Source of the DNA: Clitopilus passeckerianus | Lineage: Eukaryota > Basidiomycota > Agaricomycetes > Agaricales > Entolomataceae | DNA length: 64,000 nucleotides | Direction: 5' to 3' | Assembly: GCA_944990035.1 (NCBI GenBank) | Contig: CALYLX010000148.1 | Coordinates: forward strand, 92,082 to 156,081 | Part shown: piece by piece, positions 13,508 to 24,869 of the stretch | How the letters are laid out: each line of letters opens with the position of its first letter | How positions within the stretch are numbered: the first letter of the stretch is position 1 | Notes under the pieces: model-generated | Seen by the model: only the letters and a program-made list of their open reading frames with translations | Database searches by the model: none | Told to the model about the DNA's origin: nothing | Position numbers and translations under genes: made by a program

Positions 13508-14911
13508 CTACAAGTTCCGCTTCTTGATCACGAACTCAACCTCGGACTGGACGCTTCCCAAGAAGTCCTTCTCAGTGTATTTGGGACGCCAGCCGATTGC
13601 AAAAGACCTTGTTGCAACGCAGCGAGAGTTTGAATTGAGGAAGGGATTGTTCTAGAAAAGCAACGTTTGCATATCCACTTCGTGCAAAGACCAGCGAAAA
13701 TCATACCTTGGCGTACTTCTCTAACTCCTCGTCGGTTAAAGTCGTGGGCTCTGAGTCTTTGATCCTCCCGAGAGCGACCAACGCCTCCCCAATGGCCTTG
13801 GTCAGCTCATAGTAGTTGTACTCGCCGTTGGCGGCGAAGTAATACCCTTCTCTTCCATGTGCTACCTTGCTGCGAGTGGTATCAGCTTGGATGGTGTCGT
13901 ACAGTTTGAGGTAGAGGTCAGCAGCTAATGATGCAATTTAGTACTGATTGATTCTCATCTAGAGCATGGAACACCTTACTGTCGTCAATGTGAACGCTAG
14001 GCCATATGTTCGTTCCCGAGCCCACCATGCCAGCCCGGCCGCGAGCCAGGGAATACCTGGTGATAACAGGCACTGCGATAGCAATCGGACTCTGGATCCC
14101 GGCGTCGACCAGCTCGTTACTCGGGATGCCATAAATGACAGCAGGAAGTATGATATGGCTCCGAATGTAGCCTATATACATGAATGGAAGTCAGAGAAGT
14201 TGAAAGATAACCCAGTGGGTTGAGGTGCGAACGAACCTTGCTTATCCGCGTTTTCATATTCCAGATCTACGTCTCTGTGAAACTGCGTGATTGGCAACGT
14301 TGCAATTTGGTCGGGATTGCTGTCGTCGTAAATGGGAACATCAGCCAACACTCCGGGTGCTTCATCTCCAAGTACGCCGGTACCGGACTATCAGTTTAAC
14401 CTCATCAGCAACTCTGTTCGTCCAGAAGCAAGGAAAGCACAAGGGCACCGTACCGTATGAATCACGATCGGAGCAATGCCGGTCTTTTCATACCGTTTCT
14501 TGAGCCCAGCTAGTGTAGCTTTGGCAGCAGGCAAGTGGTCGGAATCAGCCTTGAATTCTATCAGCCACGCTATCAGGATACGGACATCGGGAAAACCAAC
14601 GAACATTGGAGAAGAACACATCTGCATCTTCAGCAAGCTTCTCGACGAGCGCAGAATCGTCATGAGAGCCAACGATGGCCTCGACGCCGAATGCTTTGAG
14701 CTTCTCGGCCTTCTCGGCTGAGCGGACAAGCACTCGGATGTTATGAGTGGCGACTAGGTCAGCCCGATTCAAGAACTGGCTGAAAACGGTTCCACCGATA
14801 TATCCTGAGCACGGCAGACAATTAGTAATTTTGCTCAGAATTTCGTGAGGTTTTTGTCATGCCTGTAACCCCAGTGAAGACGACGTTGGTTTTATTGACT
14901 TTGGAAGACAT
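13508..14911 (-). CDS. NmrA-like NAD(P)-binding Rossmann protein
   Basis: Atypical short-chain reductase/epimerase-like protein. Exons read from the ATG at 14911 (MSSKVNKTNVVFTGVTG) down to the TAG at 13508-13510. The dinucleotide motif is TGVTGYIGG, completed only after splicing. LVRSAEKAEKLKAFGVEAIVGS and LAEDADVFFS follow as in NmrA-like proteins. IVIHTSGTGVLGD, a run of conserved hydrophobics and GREGYYFAANGEYNYYEL fill the substrate half, and the protein ends SEVEFVIKKRNL. The first intron (14805-14862) appears to use a GC donor (ACAG|GCATGA) rather than GT, because no GT donor restores the VTGYIGG motif. There is no obvious catalytic Tyr-x-x-x-Lys, so it may be a redox-sensing regulator rather than an enzyme. 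Confidence 0.82.
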
Positions 14912-15403
14912 TGTTTTGAGATGAGTAGGTTGTTTGAGCTCAAGCACAGACGATGATAGGGTGATGTTATGGAGAACGGGTCAAGAACCAGGCCTTATAA
15001 ACTGAACCCATTCTGCCTGTATTGTTCAGCACGACAACTTTTGAACGAGTAGGATGCTGTGTAAGAGAACTGAATAGAGAGGGCGATAGAAAGGCTCCTT
15101 ACTCACCCTCTTGGACGACTTCGTTCGGCTTGTCAGCGAAGACTTCCAAGATCACCAATCCAACTTACTAGTAGCTAAGAAATTTTGAGTTGATCACAGA
15201 CCATCATGATGTGTTAATTTCCGAGATTCAATACGAGAACGAAGGGATAAGGTGGAACTTGAAGGTAGGCTTATGAATTGTGATTGATACGGATACAGGA
15301 AAATTGTTATGTGAGGGTAGTATTACAGAGCATTTCGCCATAGTGGATTTTAGGGTTAAGTAGTAAATTGTAAGGATTGCTATGAATTGTTCCTAGTACA
15401 TGT
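14912..15403. other. Intergenic region
   Basis: About 490 bp between the ATG of the NAD(P)-binding gene and the stop of the NACHT gene, both on the minus strand. It holds the promoter of the former. No gene seen. Confidence 0.6.
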
Positions 15404-18400
15404 TCAATTTGAAATGGGGTCGAATACAATACCAGGTTTCATTCGTCCATCCCTTTGTCCATGCTTTCGTCTCCTTCGCCTGTCTTCAAATTGAGTGGAA
15501 GTGATGGAGCCATTCGCCCTCAGGCAAATAATATAGCCAGAATGGTACACCCAGAAGTGTTTGTCCAAATGATTGCCCGCCAGACTATGAGGAAACAGGT
15601 TAAACTCTCCAAAATCGATCGGGCGGATTGTGGGATCAAGATAATTCGATGGCTCCGCTGGACCAGCAAAGTCAGCCCCGACCATCCTACTTCCTACTCG
15701 TTTCCAATAGTGGATGGAAAGATGGGAGTATGTAATCGAGAGATGGTCTTCGCCGCTGGTCGTGAACGATATGCGTCCAGCTTCGGAGATATGATCTGAG
15801 CGCGATGTGGCCACCAGTTTGCCGGAACCCACCTCCCAAAGACATATACGCCCGTCCTTGGAAGCACCTGCAATGAATATCAGGTTGGGAGAGAAGGCAA
15901 CCTGTTTCAACTGGATTGCCTGAGTTGAAAGTGGCTGGCAAACGGGTGGGATCTTCCTCGCGTCCCATAAATAGGTCAAGCCATGCTGAACGGCGTACAA
16001 AACGACCTGCCCACATGGTGACAAAGCAACCCAAGATGCTTTCTGCTCCTCTCTGTATTGCCGGGGCTGTTGTACCACTGGCCCGCTAAGAGGTTGTTCG
16101 GCGGGCTTATGATCCGTTTGATGTAATGGCCACTGGCGGATAGTCATATCTGAAGAACCTGACACCACAAATGCGCCGTCGCTTGCAAATGCCAGAGTGT
16201 TGATTCGACCTCCATGGCTAGTGAAGGTGTGATGGATCTCGCCATTGGAATCCGTGACAATAACGCGCCCATCCTCATAGCCGAGGACAAGTTCGTTTCC
16301 AGTAGGGGAATAGGCAAGAGCTGACAAGACCCCAAATGTTGAGCCAAAGAAGATTTGTCTATTGTCCACAAAAGGATGGAACTGTGTGTCGTAGATGGTG
16401 ATGCCAACGTCTGAGGCGATGGCAAGATTGCTAGTTTCCGGGCAAAAGGCAACGGCCAATATATCTTGTTCATGAGCGAGGGTACTGCTCGCCGGTTCAT
16501 CGTTTTCACGACGGCTGAAGGGACACCAAGCAAGCAGGGTGCCATCGGCGGAGGTTGAGATAACCTCTTCACCGTCCTTGATGAAAGTAATCGACAAGAT
16601 GGGGTGTTGGTGAGAACTGAAGAAAGGCGATATCTGGACAAAACTATCCATATCCCACAAACGGACCATGCCATCTTCCGAGCCAAACAGCAGAGCATGA
16701 TCATTTGGCGAAAAGGTCATGCATGTTACAGGCGCTGTGGCTAACTTAAAGGAAGTAATCAAGGTTCGGGTGGCCAGGTCCCAGACACATATCGAACAAT
16801 CGTTCGAGCCGGTGGCGAAACGTGTCCCCTGCTGTGAGAATGAAAGACAGGTTACGCCCTCTTCATGGGTGGTGGGCACTATTGTCTTGTCACAGCCGTT
16901 CCGGCTGAGGTCCCAGATTGTGACGTTGGGGTCGTTTTCAGCAGCCGAAAGGAGCGTCTGCCCATTCGGAGAGAGAGCGACACTGATCACAGCGCTTTCA
17001 TACCCCTCGAAGGTGGTTGCAATGTGGTGACCGTCTTGCATACTCCAGGTGTAGTTGTGGTCGTGGAGCAGTCGGCTTATTTCAGAATGGTCTGAAGATA
17101 GTATGGTATTCGAAGGGAACCGATCCTCTATTCCGGATACCATTCGAAGGGTGTCGTGAAGCCACTCAAAGGAGACATGGCCCTTTATGAGAGTCGCTGA
17201 TTCCTGACCTGTGGCCTGTCTAATGTGCGCCCAAGCGTATCGCGCGGCATATCGGCAAGAGCCTGGTAACGGTGTGGAAGAGAAAGCAACACTGGAATGG
17301 GATAATTGCCAAAGGCAACATTGGGAGAGGACCACTTCGGTGGCTCTAGGGTCAATATGGAAGTTTGCGTCGTCGAAATTGGTGATGAATTCATAGAATG
17401 ATTTGTGCAGCCTCGGGACTGTCTGTGCAGTGACAGCATCGGTTCCCGCGACAAGTACCGTGCGAAGGCGTTGGACAAACCGAATGATGTCCACAGGTGG
17501 GCTGTCTGGGGTTTGCCTGAGGTCTAATAGTTTGCCTAGATCCTCTAGACAGAGTGGCTCCCGCATCCCAACAATGGCCCCCACAATCGTCCGAAACTTT
17601 TCGTAGTCCCATTGGTCTGCCCGGGATTTATAGGTGAGCTGAAGGATGATGCGATAGAGTGTGTTGATATCCCCCAACGCGTCCCCCGTAAGGAGGTCTA
17701 ATATCCGGTCCAAACATTCCGTTCCTTGAACACTGATTTCCTCCTTAAGGTATTTCGTGACAGTGACGGCCCAGATGAACAAGCCTGCGGCCCGTTTGGC
17801 AAGAAGCGCCATCCTCTCTTCACCTGGCCATTTGTCCCAATCCAGGTCATTGTCGACAACAATGTACATCAGCTGACGTCGGAGGAAGCCAGCAACATCA
17901 TCAATGGACGATTGGGCAGAAGTGTCAAGGTGGACATGCTTGACGTGTTTGACTTTCATATGCTGAGCGAACGGGTTTCGAATCTCGTGTTCCGTGCGAC
18001 TGGAAATGAAGATCTTCGCGTTTGGGTACTTCGCTAGCACCTCGAAAAGATGAGAGAAGATGACAGCAGTGTCCTTCAGCCGACTACGGTCCGTCTCGTC
18101 TAGTCCGTCTATGACTATTACGACGGGTGCTTTCGAATCCATCTTGCATGCGACTGTTATTGCATCGACAAAGAGCTTAGCTGCTTGCTCTGCCGAGATG
18201 CTGTCCATAAGCGATGGCTGGGCCTTCAATGCGTCGTACACGGCGTTCTCGACCTCATTCGAATGTTCGACGAGCTGGCGTGCGATAGTTGGAAAATACG
18301 AGTTTGGGTTGGTGGTTTGCTCGTTGTTACGATTGATGAAGAACTGAGCCCAGAGTGTTTTTTCATCCTTGCATGCACGAGCAATCGATGCTGTGATGGC

Positions 18401-19568
18401 AGATTTCCCGCATCCCGGGTCTCCAGACAGCCATAAGAAATTCTGGGAAGTACGCGAGGTGTCCTTGATCCATTTCATGATATCTGCGAGAACCTCAACA
18501 CGAGTCTCCCTATCGCAAGGGTACTTCCCCTGTTCCGTATAGGTAGGGTGTGCGACGGTGCTAGGGAGCAAGGTTTGCTCGAGGAAACGTCTCCTCTCTT
18601 CCCGCATTTTCTGTGCATTGAGTTCATCGATAATTTGTGTCTAAATCGAAATATTAGCAAACTGATGTGACACAGAAATGAACGGAACACACAAGCTGTT
18701 CGGACTGCTTCTGCTTAATCTTGAGAATTTCCTTGGAGATTATATCTTGACGATGCATCAAGAGCCGTACGGTTGCCAAAATAGCGTCAATTCCACCAGA
18801 GATATTGATAACGCTAAGATCCTAAAGTCTTGTCAGCAAGGATTCCTAGCTGCTCGCATATGTAATCGTACCCTGAAGAGGTCGCGGGCCTGCGCAAGAC
18901 GAGTGTTGAATTCTTTGATTTCGTCTTCAACGGAAATCCCATGGATCAAGCGTGACCAACGTTTATCGTTCTATCAATTTCAGGGTTAACCACAAGACAA
19001 AAACGGGCAGTCAGTCCTCATACTTACCAGTCTTGCAGCCGCCCATATACAGATCTCGTCAACGAGGTCTCTGCAACGTCGTTCAGCCGGAGATGAAAAT
19101 GAGACCTATTGACCATGACCTACCGCATCTTGTCGAGCTGTTTCCAGGTTGCCCATGTGAACCGGCCACCATTAACTGATTCAAACGTTTGCTTAACCTC
19201 TTGAACCCAGGTTACAATCTGATTCGCAAAGGTATTGACGCTATCCTGAGCTCGCACCACCATCTTTTATTTGCTGTCAGAGGAGGTAAGGTATAAGTAA
19301 AAGTAAGACGCACAATACCGAGTTGTAGAAGGTGAGCCATGGCTATGACGAGGCTGCGGGCAGGAAATGGATTGTCGGGAACCAGCTCGAATAGAGGCTT
19401 GTGCTTCTCCAATCCTTCTCTGACGTTGTCAATGATCTTGTCCAACCTTGTCATTGGGTGCTCTCGATCATAGCGAGATAGCCTCTCAAAGAAATGTTTG
19501 TCGAGACTCCAATCCTCCCAAGGAGCATTTGGACCACCAATAAGCTTCTGCTTCTTAAATTTCCGCAT
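15404..19568 (-). CDS. NACHT-WD40 NLR-like (STAND) protein
   Basis: Predicted nucleotide-switch receptor of the fungal NLR class (HET-E-like architecture), used in non-self recognition and programmed cell death. Six exons start at ATG 19568 (MRKFKKQKL); the last is about 3.2 kb, and the whole is roughly 1,300 residues. The first 230 residues are helical (AQDSVNTFANQIVTWVQEV; EFNTRLAQARDLF) and resemble the MLKL/HeLo-like N-terminal bundles of mushroom NLRs. The NACHT domain has Walker A GDPGCGKSA and Walker B VVIVIDGLDE, then KIFISSRTE. After a winged-helix-like region come eight or nine degenerate WD40 repeats (for example FATGSNDCSICVWDL, SEDGMVRLWDM, SSDMTIRQWPL). The repeats are divergent, unlike the near-identical repeats of HET-E, so rapid repeat shuffling is not obvious here. 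Its promoter region is shared with divergent ORC3. The open frame is undamaged. Confidence 0.9.
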
Positions 19569-19921
19569 ACTATCTCAGCTACTCTCTAGAAATCGGTTCC
19601 CATCAATACTTTTGCGTTTCCGAGGCAGGTTCTCGACATACCTCGCTCTTTATTCAGCCCAGGATAGTGATGTGAAGGAGAATTTGACGCTCATGTCCAC
19701 AATGCGATATCAGTCCTTCGTCGTATATGTGTATCATTGATTGCAACAGGCAGTGCAACTGAACGCCGTCTTCAATTCACTGTGAGAGTGGCTGTGAACA
19801 GTGCCAGTGGTGTATTTCCCCTTTGGCGGTCACGTGAATGTGACAGGCGCGTTTGTTTAGGGCAGGCTGTAGCAACTTGGCATCCTCCGCAAACTTACCA
19901 CTGACACTTGTTACCGACCGA
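19569..19921. promoter_or_regulatory. Divergent promoter region, NLR and ORC3
   Basis: A 353-bp spacer separates the ATG of the minus-strand NACHT gene from the ATG of plus-strand ORC3, so both promoters must lie in it. No clear TATA box was recognised. Confidence 0.5.
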
Positions 19922-22641
19922 ATGGCCACGCAGCCCGATCTTGACGATCTCAACCAGGTATTCATATTCTAGAAACCTTCTGAAGTGCTGCTCTCATGAA
20001 CTGAAGACCGTTTTCTCTATCCCACTTGCAGGCTCAGATGACGAAGAGGAGCGGGAGGTCCGTCCAGCCCCCGATGCACTTGCATATGACCTACCGGATG
20101 GGGAGAACCTACGCCTGGAAGCTTACAAGCAGGCTTGGCTGAAATGTCTGAATAAAATGAAAGTGCGTACTGGTGCAAGTGTACCATGACACTTACTGAT
20201 GGCCATATCAAGGCCATAATACAGACCCTTCACGCGCCGATTGCTTCAAAAATCGTTGAGGAGGTTCGGAACTCGTTCGAAAATGCACTGCCTGGGCTGC
20301 CATACCATGAAGTACCTATCATTAGTGTCACAAGTATATCTGTTCCCCCCGCTCTAGTCTGCTGTTCTAAATTCGTTTCCTAGATCCCACCTCCGGTTCA
20401 ACTTTTCTGAACGAGGTCATCTCGCGGATACCCTCAGTGAAATTGGATAACTCCGGAGGCCAAGAGGGTTCATTCGCCACTCAATTGTATCCGACGGACT
20501 GTACAAATTTGTCTTCCTTGATGAAAGCCCTGATCGCTGGTTTCACCGGCAGACCAGTCATTGAAAGAGGTTAGGAACATGTTCTCCTTTGGTCGGCGCC
20601 TATACTGACGGATACGCAACAGTAAAGGGACGGTCTGCTGTTTCTCTAGCTAATTATGACATTGAGATGTTGGTGGCCTGGTATAAAGCCGTCAGAAGTA
20701 CCCACAGTAAGGCGAACGAGTTTATCACGCAGGATCACGGGTTGAAAGTTGAACAGGTATCGAGAAAGCCTTCCAGCCTAAGCTTGTCGTTCTGCTGCAT
20801 GACTTCGAGCAACTTGATCCTCTAGTTGTTCAAGACCTCTTCAGCCTTGCTAGGTTCGTCCCACCTATTGAGTTACCTCCATTTAGTTGACCTCCAAATA
20901 TGTAGTCTATACATTTCAAAGCTTCCCCTTGTCTTCCTGCTGTCTCTATCCTCGCCTTCCTCGCCTTCGTACCTGCAAATCACATATCCCCGATCCACGC
21001 TTGCCCTGCTCAGAGTCAGGCAATTCAGCGTCCCATCCGGCCTAGATGTACTGCAAAGGGTTATCCTGCAGACATTCTTCAACGTCCATTTCGAGCCGGA
21101 TGTTACCATTGGGCCAGGCATCGTCAGCTTCATGAACGATTTTATCACCCGCCAGAACGTTTCCCTGGAAAGCTTGATCACCATATTGCAGGTTAGTTCC
21201 AATTTCCGATCCTGCAAAGCTTCTGTAACTCACAGAAATTTGTAGTTGGCACACCTGAAGCACTTCTCGCTGGACCCATTCACACTTCTGGTTCATGATA
21301 CTCCAGATCTATCTGGAGAGGCTTCCGAACCCTTTGTAGAAGCTTTAGGAACCCATTTGTCCTCATCTCCCGAATTCGAGCATGACGTCGACACTCTTTC
21401 GCTCTTGGACCTCTCTCAATCGGTCGACGAAGCTCGAGATGCTTTCAGTCTCAAGATGAACAGAACACGGCTCGGCCTTCGGATCATCGCTCACGTACAA
21501 GAATCTGTCGGGAAACGAGGGCATATACCATTGAACCTGGACCCAGAGAAGGGAGGGATCAACACGTTCGAGTTGATATGTGATGTTTTGAGGAATGAGG
21601 CGGGCCCAGATATCAAGTTACTTGGGAATAGTATCAAGTAAGTTTTCATCCGATACCCATCGCGCATTACTAATTGGATTTGATGCAAGGAAATTGAGGC
21701 CTGAACATCTGGCGGATCTTTTGAAGACGCTCAAGACGCAGCTGAATCCACTACCCGACAACCTCAGGACGAGTGAACGCGACTTTTTTCAGTACATTAC
21801 CGATATGTCTAGGAGGTTGAATCAAGATCCGGATAATGGCTCGCAGTTAGCCAGCGACTTCGCAAACCGGCTTATAAACTACCTAAAGTATGTTCTCTGA
21901 CTCAAGCTGGCCTCTGACTCATGCTAAGTTGCTTTCTAGGGACATGTTTGAACCCCTGGAAAAGTCGCCATTGTGGAATGTATGGTATACCGGAGAGACG
22001 GAATTCCCATCCGAGGTATGCTTCTCCACTCACCACCTAAATGCTACCTTGACAGATGCTGAGACCCACATCCGTAGCTGATCAACCCATCGGTGCGCGC
22101 CTCCTTAATCGCCGGCCTATCCAACCCACACGACTTCTGTGATTCCTCTTTGAGGGCCACGAACAGCGACACATCCGACCCAGACGAAGCACTCTGGACC
22201 TATCCCGACACCAGTATCCTATTTCGAAGATACCTCGATAGCGGGAAAATGATCAACATCTACGATTGGTTCGAGGCCTTCAAGCTCGTTCTCGAGAATC
22301 AGCGTGAGCACCTAAAAGTGGAAGCACGGAAGCAGGTGGATAAAGTCAAGGAGGCGAAAACCAGTAAAGGGAAAAAGAAGATTACACGTGTTTATGGGAG
22401 AGGACGCAGGAAAGGGGCGGAAATGGATGTGGATGAGGAGGAAGAGGAGGAGGAGGTTGGGGCTCAGCTGGAGGAGGAAGAGGAAGCGGAGATCGGGGAG
22501 GACGACGAGGACGCTTGGAAGTTGCAAGTCCAGGCTCGATTCATGCGTGCGTTCCATGAACTGGACTACCTTGGCTTCATCAAGCACACGGGCAGGAAAC
22601 CAGATCACGTTCTACGGACAGTCTTTGATATGTTGGATTGA
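19922..22641 (+). CDS. ORC3: Origin recognition complex subunit 3
   Basis: Subunit of the six-protein ORC that marks replication origins. About ten exons start at ATG 19922 (MATQPDLDDLNQ, then intron 19958-20006). Diagnostic pieces are KLVVLLHDFEQLDPLVVQDL, ALLRVRQFSVPS in the AAA-like half, and the C-terminal winged-helix segment MRAFHELDYLGFIKHTGRKPDHV. A 50-nt intron at 20707-20756 (GTAAGG...CAG) joins VRSTHS to IEKAFQPKLVV. Without it the frame breaks, and the only other fix is an implausible 20-nt intron. Later introns follow ILQ, NSIK, NYLK and FPSE. A Lys-rich then Glu-rich insertion (about 22320-22510) sits before the C-terminal winged helix. The assignment is from motif recognition across the whole length and is strong. 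Confidence 0.9.
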
Positions 22642-23092
22642 TCGCCACTAAATTTCCTTACTTGGCAACTTGTTTCCCCGATTTGGGTGAAACTTTGCTC
22701 GTGATATGATGTTATAAATCTTCGAATCGACCAGTCCTTTTTGGCTGTATTCAGTTGCTACACGTCGATATCGATCTGAATTGTTCATTGCTTATAGCCT
22801 CCGCCTCATAGATTGTTTTGAGCCCGTTACGGGTGCCAGTGAGCGACCAATGAAGCGGAAACCTCCCGACACCGATCACAAAAGGGGGAATGTGATATTT
22901 TGAGAGCCTGACTCATTTCACGACGACGCCAGTAATCAGAGGTGAATGTGACGTCGATTTTAAGACATTTCGATCTGGTCCAGCTGACGTGATCTCCTCT
23001 CTCGCGGATCTATATAAACCGTTGTACTCTACACCTTCGACCCCAACAATCCTTCTTTACAATCCACATCCAATCAACTTCAAATCGTCAAC
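22642..23092. promoter_or_regulatory. con-6 copy 1 upstream region with TGACGT motifs and TATA box
   Basis: Between ORC3 and con-6 copy 1. It carries TGACGTCG at 22949-22956, TGACGTGA at 22984-22991 and a TATATAAA box at 23011-23018, about 75 bp before the ATG. TGACGT cores are the recognition sequence of Atf1/CREB-type bZIP stress regulators. The same TGACGTCGATT string occurs upstream of the second con-6 copy. The assignment to bZIP control is inference. Confidence 0.55.
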
Positions 23093-23563
23093 ATGGCTTC
23101 TCGTACGCCCTTTTCCATCGGTTCCATCGTTCAGAAGCTCAACTCATCCGTTCACAGAGGATAAGAACATCAACAACGTTGCCGGCGGTCTCAAGGCTAC
23201 CGTGAACAACCCCAACGTCTCCGAGCAGGCTAAGCAGTCTGCTCAGGAACGCCTCAGCGAGCTCGGCACCCAGGCTGGCAGCGACGTCAAGCCCAAGGAT
23301 AAGGGTCGGTCACTTCCCCTCTCTACCTTGCCTTTACTGAGGGTTATTGCTAGGAATCGGCCTCTCCGAGGACGACATGTCCAGCGGTGGCAATGAAGGA
23401 AGGACAAGCAACGTCATGGGTGGTTACAAGGCCACTTTGAAGAGTATGTTTCAACATTCTTACCATTAATTACCTCTCTAATTTGCTTTATTTAGACCCT
23501 CGTGTTGGTCAGGAGGCTAAGCAGAACGCTGAGCAGATCCTCAAAGATAACGATGCTATCTAA
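23093..23563 (+). CDS. con-6: Con-6 family small stress/conidiation protein, copy 1
   Basis: Small hydrophilic protein of the Con-6 family, first known from Neurospora conidiation and widespread in fungi as a stress- or dormancy-associated protein. Exons 23093-23102, 23158-23304, 23354-23443 and 23496-23563 join to 104 residues. It contains two copies of the Con-6 repeat: NNVAGGLKATVNNPNVSEQA with KERLSELG-like continuation, and SNVMGGYKATLKNPRVGQEA with KQNAEQILKD. It has no signal peptide or membrane segment. The first exon encodes only MAS plus one base. A TATA box lies about 75 bp upstream of the ATG. A second, damaged copy with the same exon plan follows 640 bp downstream in the same orientation, so this is a tandem duplication. 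Confidence 0.92.
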
Positions 23564-24201
23564 TCTTTAGAGTCATGTCCACTGCACTAGTAATCTTCTT
23601 TTGGAAGTCGTTAATAGATATTGCTTAATAAATCATGCTCATACTTCATTTTTCGTGTTAATTTTTCTGCACACCTGCATGCTGGTATATTGGTGTGACG
23701 TTGAGGATGTACACGTATTTATAAGAGAAATGAGAGAGTTTGTTTCTATTTCATCTTTGCGCCACTTCATGATTTTCCATCAGCGGTTGCTCCACCCGCT
23801 TCGGCCACGATGGACATTGCAGAAATAGTTCAAGTTGACCGATCAGTTCCAAACATGAGTTCTCCTCGATGCTGTCATGGAGACTTTTTTCAATGGCTCC
23901 TCCCTGCGATGATGACCCACCCCCCAATGCAACGGACGGGGACCTCAACCATGATCAATGGATGCTGAGAATGTAAAAGGAGAACTGACGTCAAGTCTGA
24001 CTAGCGAAGGTGAGGCAAAGATCGACACTAAGACAATTAAATGACGTCGATTCATGATTGTAAGGATCCAACCCTGTGAAATTGGAGAATGGATCGAAGA
24101 TATAAGGCGAGATGGTTCGTTCGTTACCTAACAGAATCCGCATCAACTGAACTTCGTCGCATACATCACCTTTAATCTCTCCTAACTTCCAAGTCCCGCA
24201 A
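23564..24201. promoter_or_regulatory. con-6 copy 2 upstream region
   Basis: About 640 bp between the two con-6 copies. It contains a perfect CRE palindrome TGACGTCA at 23986-23993, TGACGTCGATT at 24042-24052 and a TATAAGG box at 24101-24107, roughly 95 bp before the second ATG. The promoter layout mirrors copy 1. The first part is the 3' flank of copy 1. Confidence 0.5.
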
Positions 24202-24783
24202 TGGCCTCTCGTGAGTGTCCTTCGCCCTAGTGCGCTTCTGCGAGGTTTCTGACACGACTTCCGAGGGCAGAAGATCGTGTCAGTGGCAACATAAAGGACT
24301 ACAACCATCCTCGCGTGTCCGAGGCAGAGAAGGATACCGCCCGGGCTCACTTGCAAGATCTATGAACTGAGGCAGGGGCCAACCTTCGGCCCAGGGAGCA
24401 AAGTGCGTATCTTCTTTCCTCTCTGCGTACAATTTCTTATATTCTTCAATGATTTATTAGGACTTTCCGAAGGTATCTATTACGCGTCCATTTTTTCTAT
24501 TAGCAAAGCTGATGAGGATCTGTAGACGACCAAGATGCTCTCATCGACCAGGTTTCGGAGGAGAATGATGGCACCAGCTCTCTTGCTACTGGTGATGCCA
24601 AAAGCGGGTCTGAGCATAACCGTGTAATGGGCGGTTACAAGGCTACTTTGAAGAGTACGTTCTCTCGTATGTGCGTATGGTTGAGCGTGCTTAGCTTCCT
24701 GCTTCATTCTCATAGATCCTCGCGTCTCTGACGAGGCGAAGAAGAATGCCGAGCAGATGTTGAAGGATCACGATGCTATGTAG
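24202..24783 (+). pseudogene. Con-6 family copy 2 with in-frame TGA
   Basis: Tandem paralogue of the gene just upstream. Exons 24202-24211, 24271-24402, 24461-24472, 24526-24654 and 24716-24783 keep one continuous frame that would total 116 residues, with the second repeat (NRVMGGYKATLK; PRVSDEAKKNAEQMLKD) fully conserved. At 24363-24365 a TGA stands where copy 1 has a Gly codon (SELG|TQAG against QDL|TEAG), so a one-base change from GGA is enough to explain it. Everything downstream of the stop is still in frame with good splice sites, which argues for a recent nonsense change, a base error, or an allele. As written, only about 35 residues with one repeat would be made. Confidence 0.75.
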
Positions 24784-24869
24784 TCATATAGCAACGTCAA
24801 CGAGGTCCAATAATAGTAATCGTAGTACAGCGATTCAATACAAAATCAACGAAATAAGTCACCAGTTCC

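Noticed and set aside
20739..20776. 20-nt intron in ORC3 (GTATCGAGAAAGCCTTCCAG)
   Set aside because: It restores frame but is too short to splice; the 50-nt GTAAGG...CAG intron just upstream explains the frame better.
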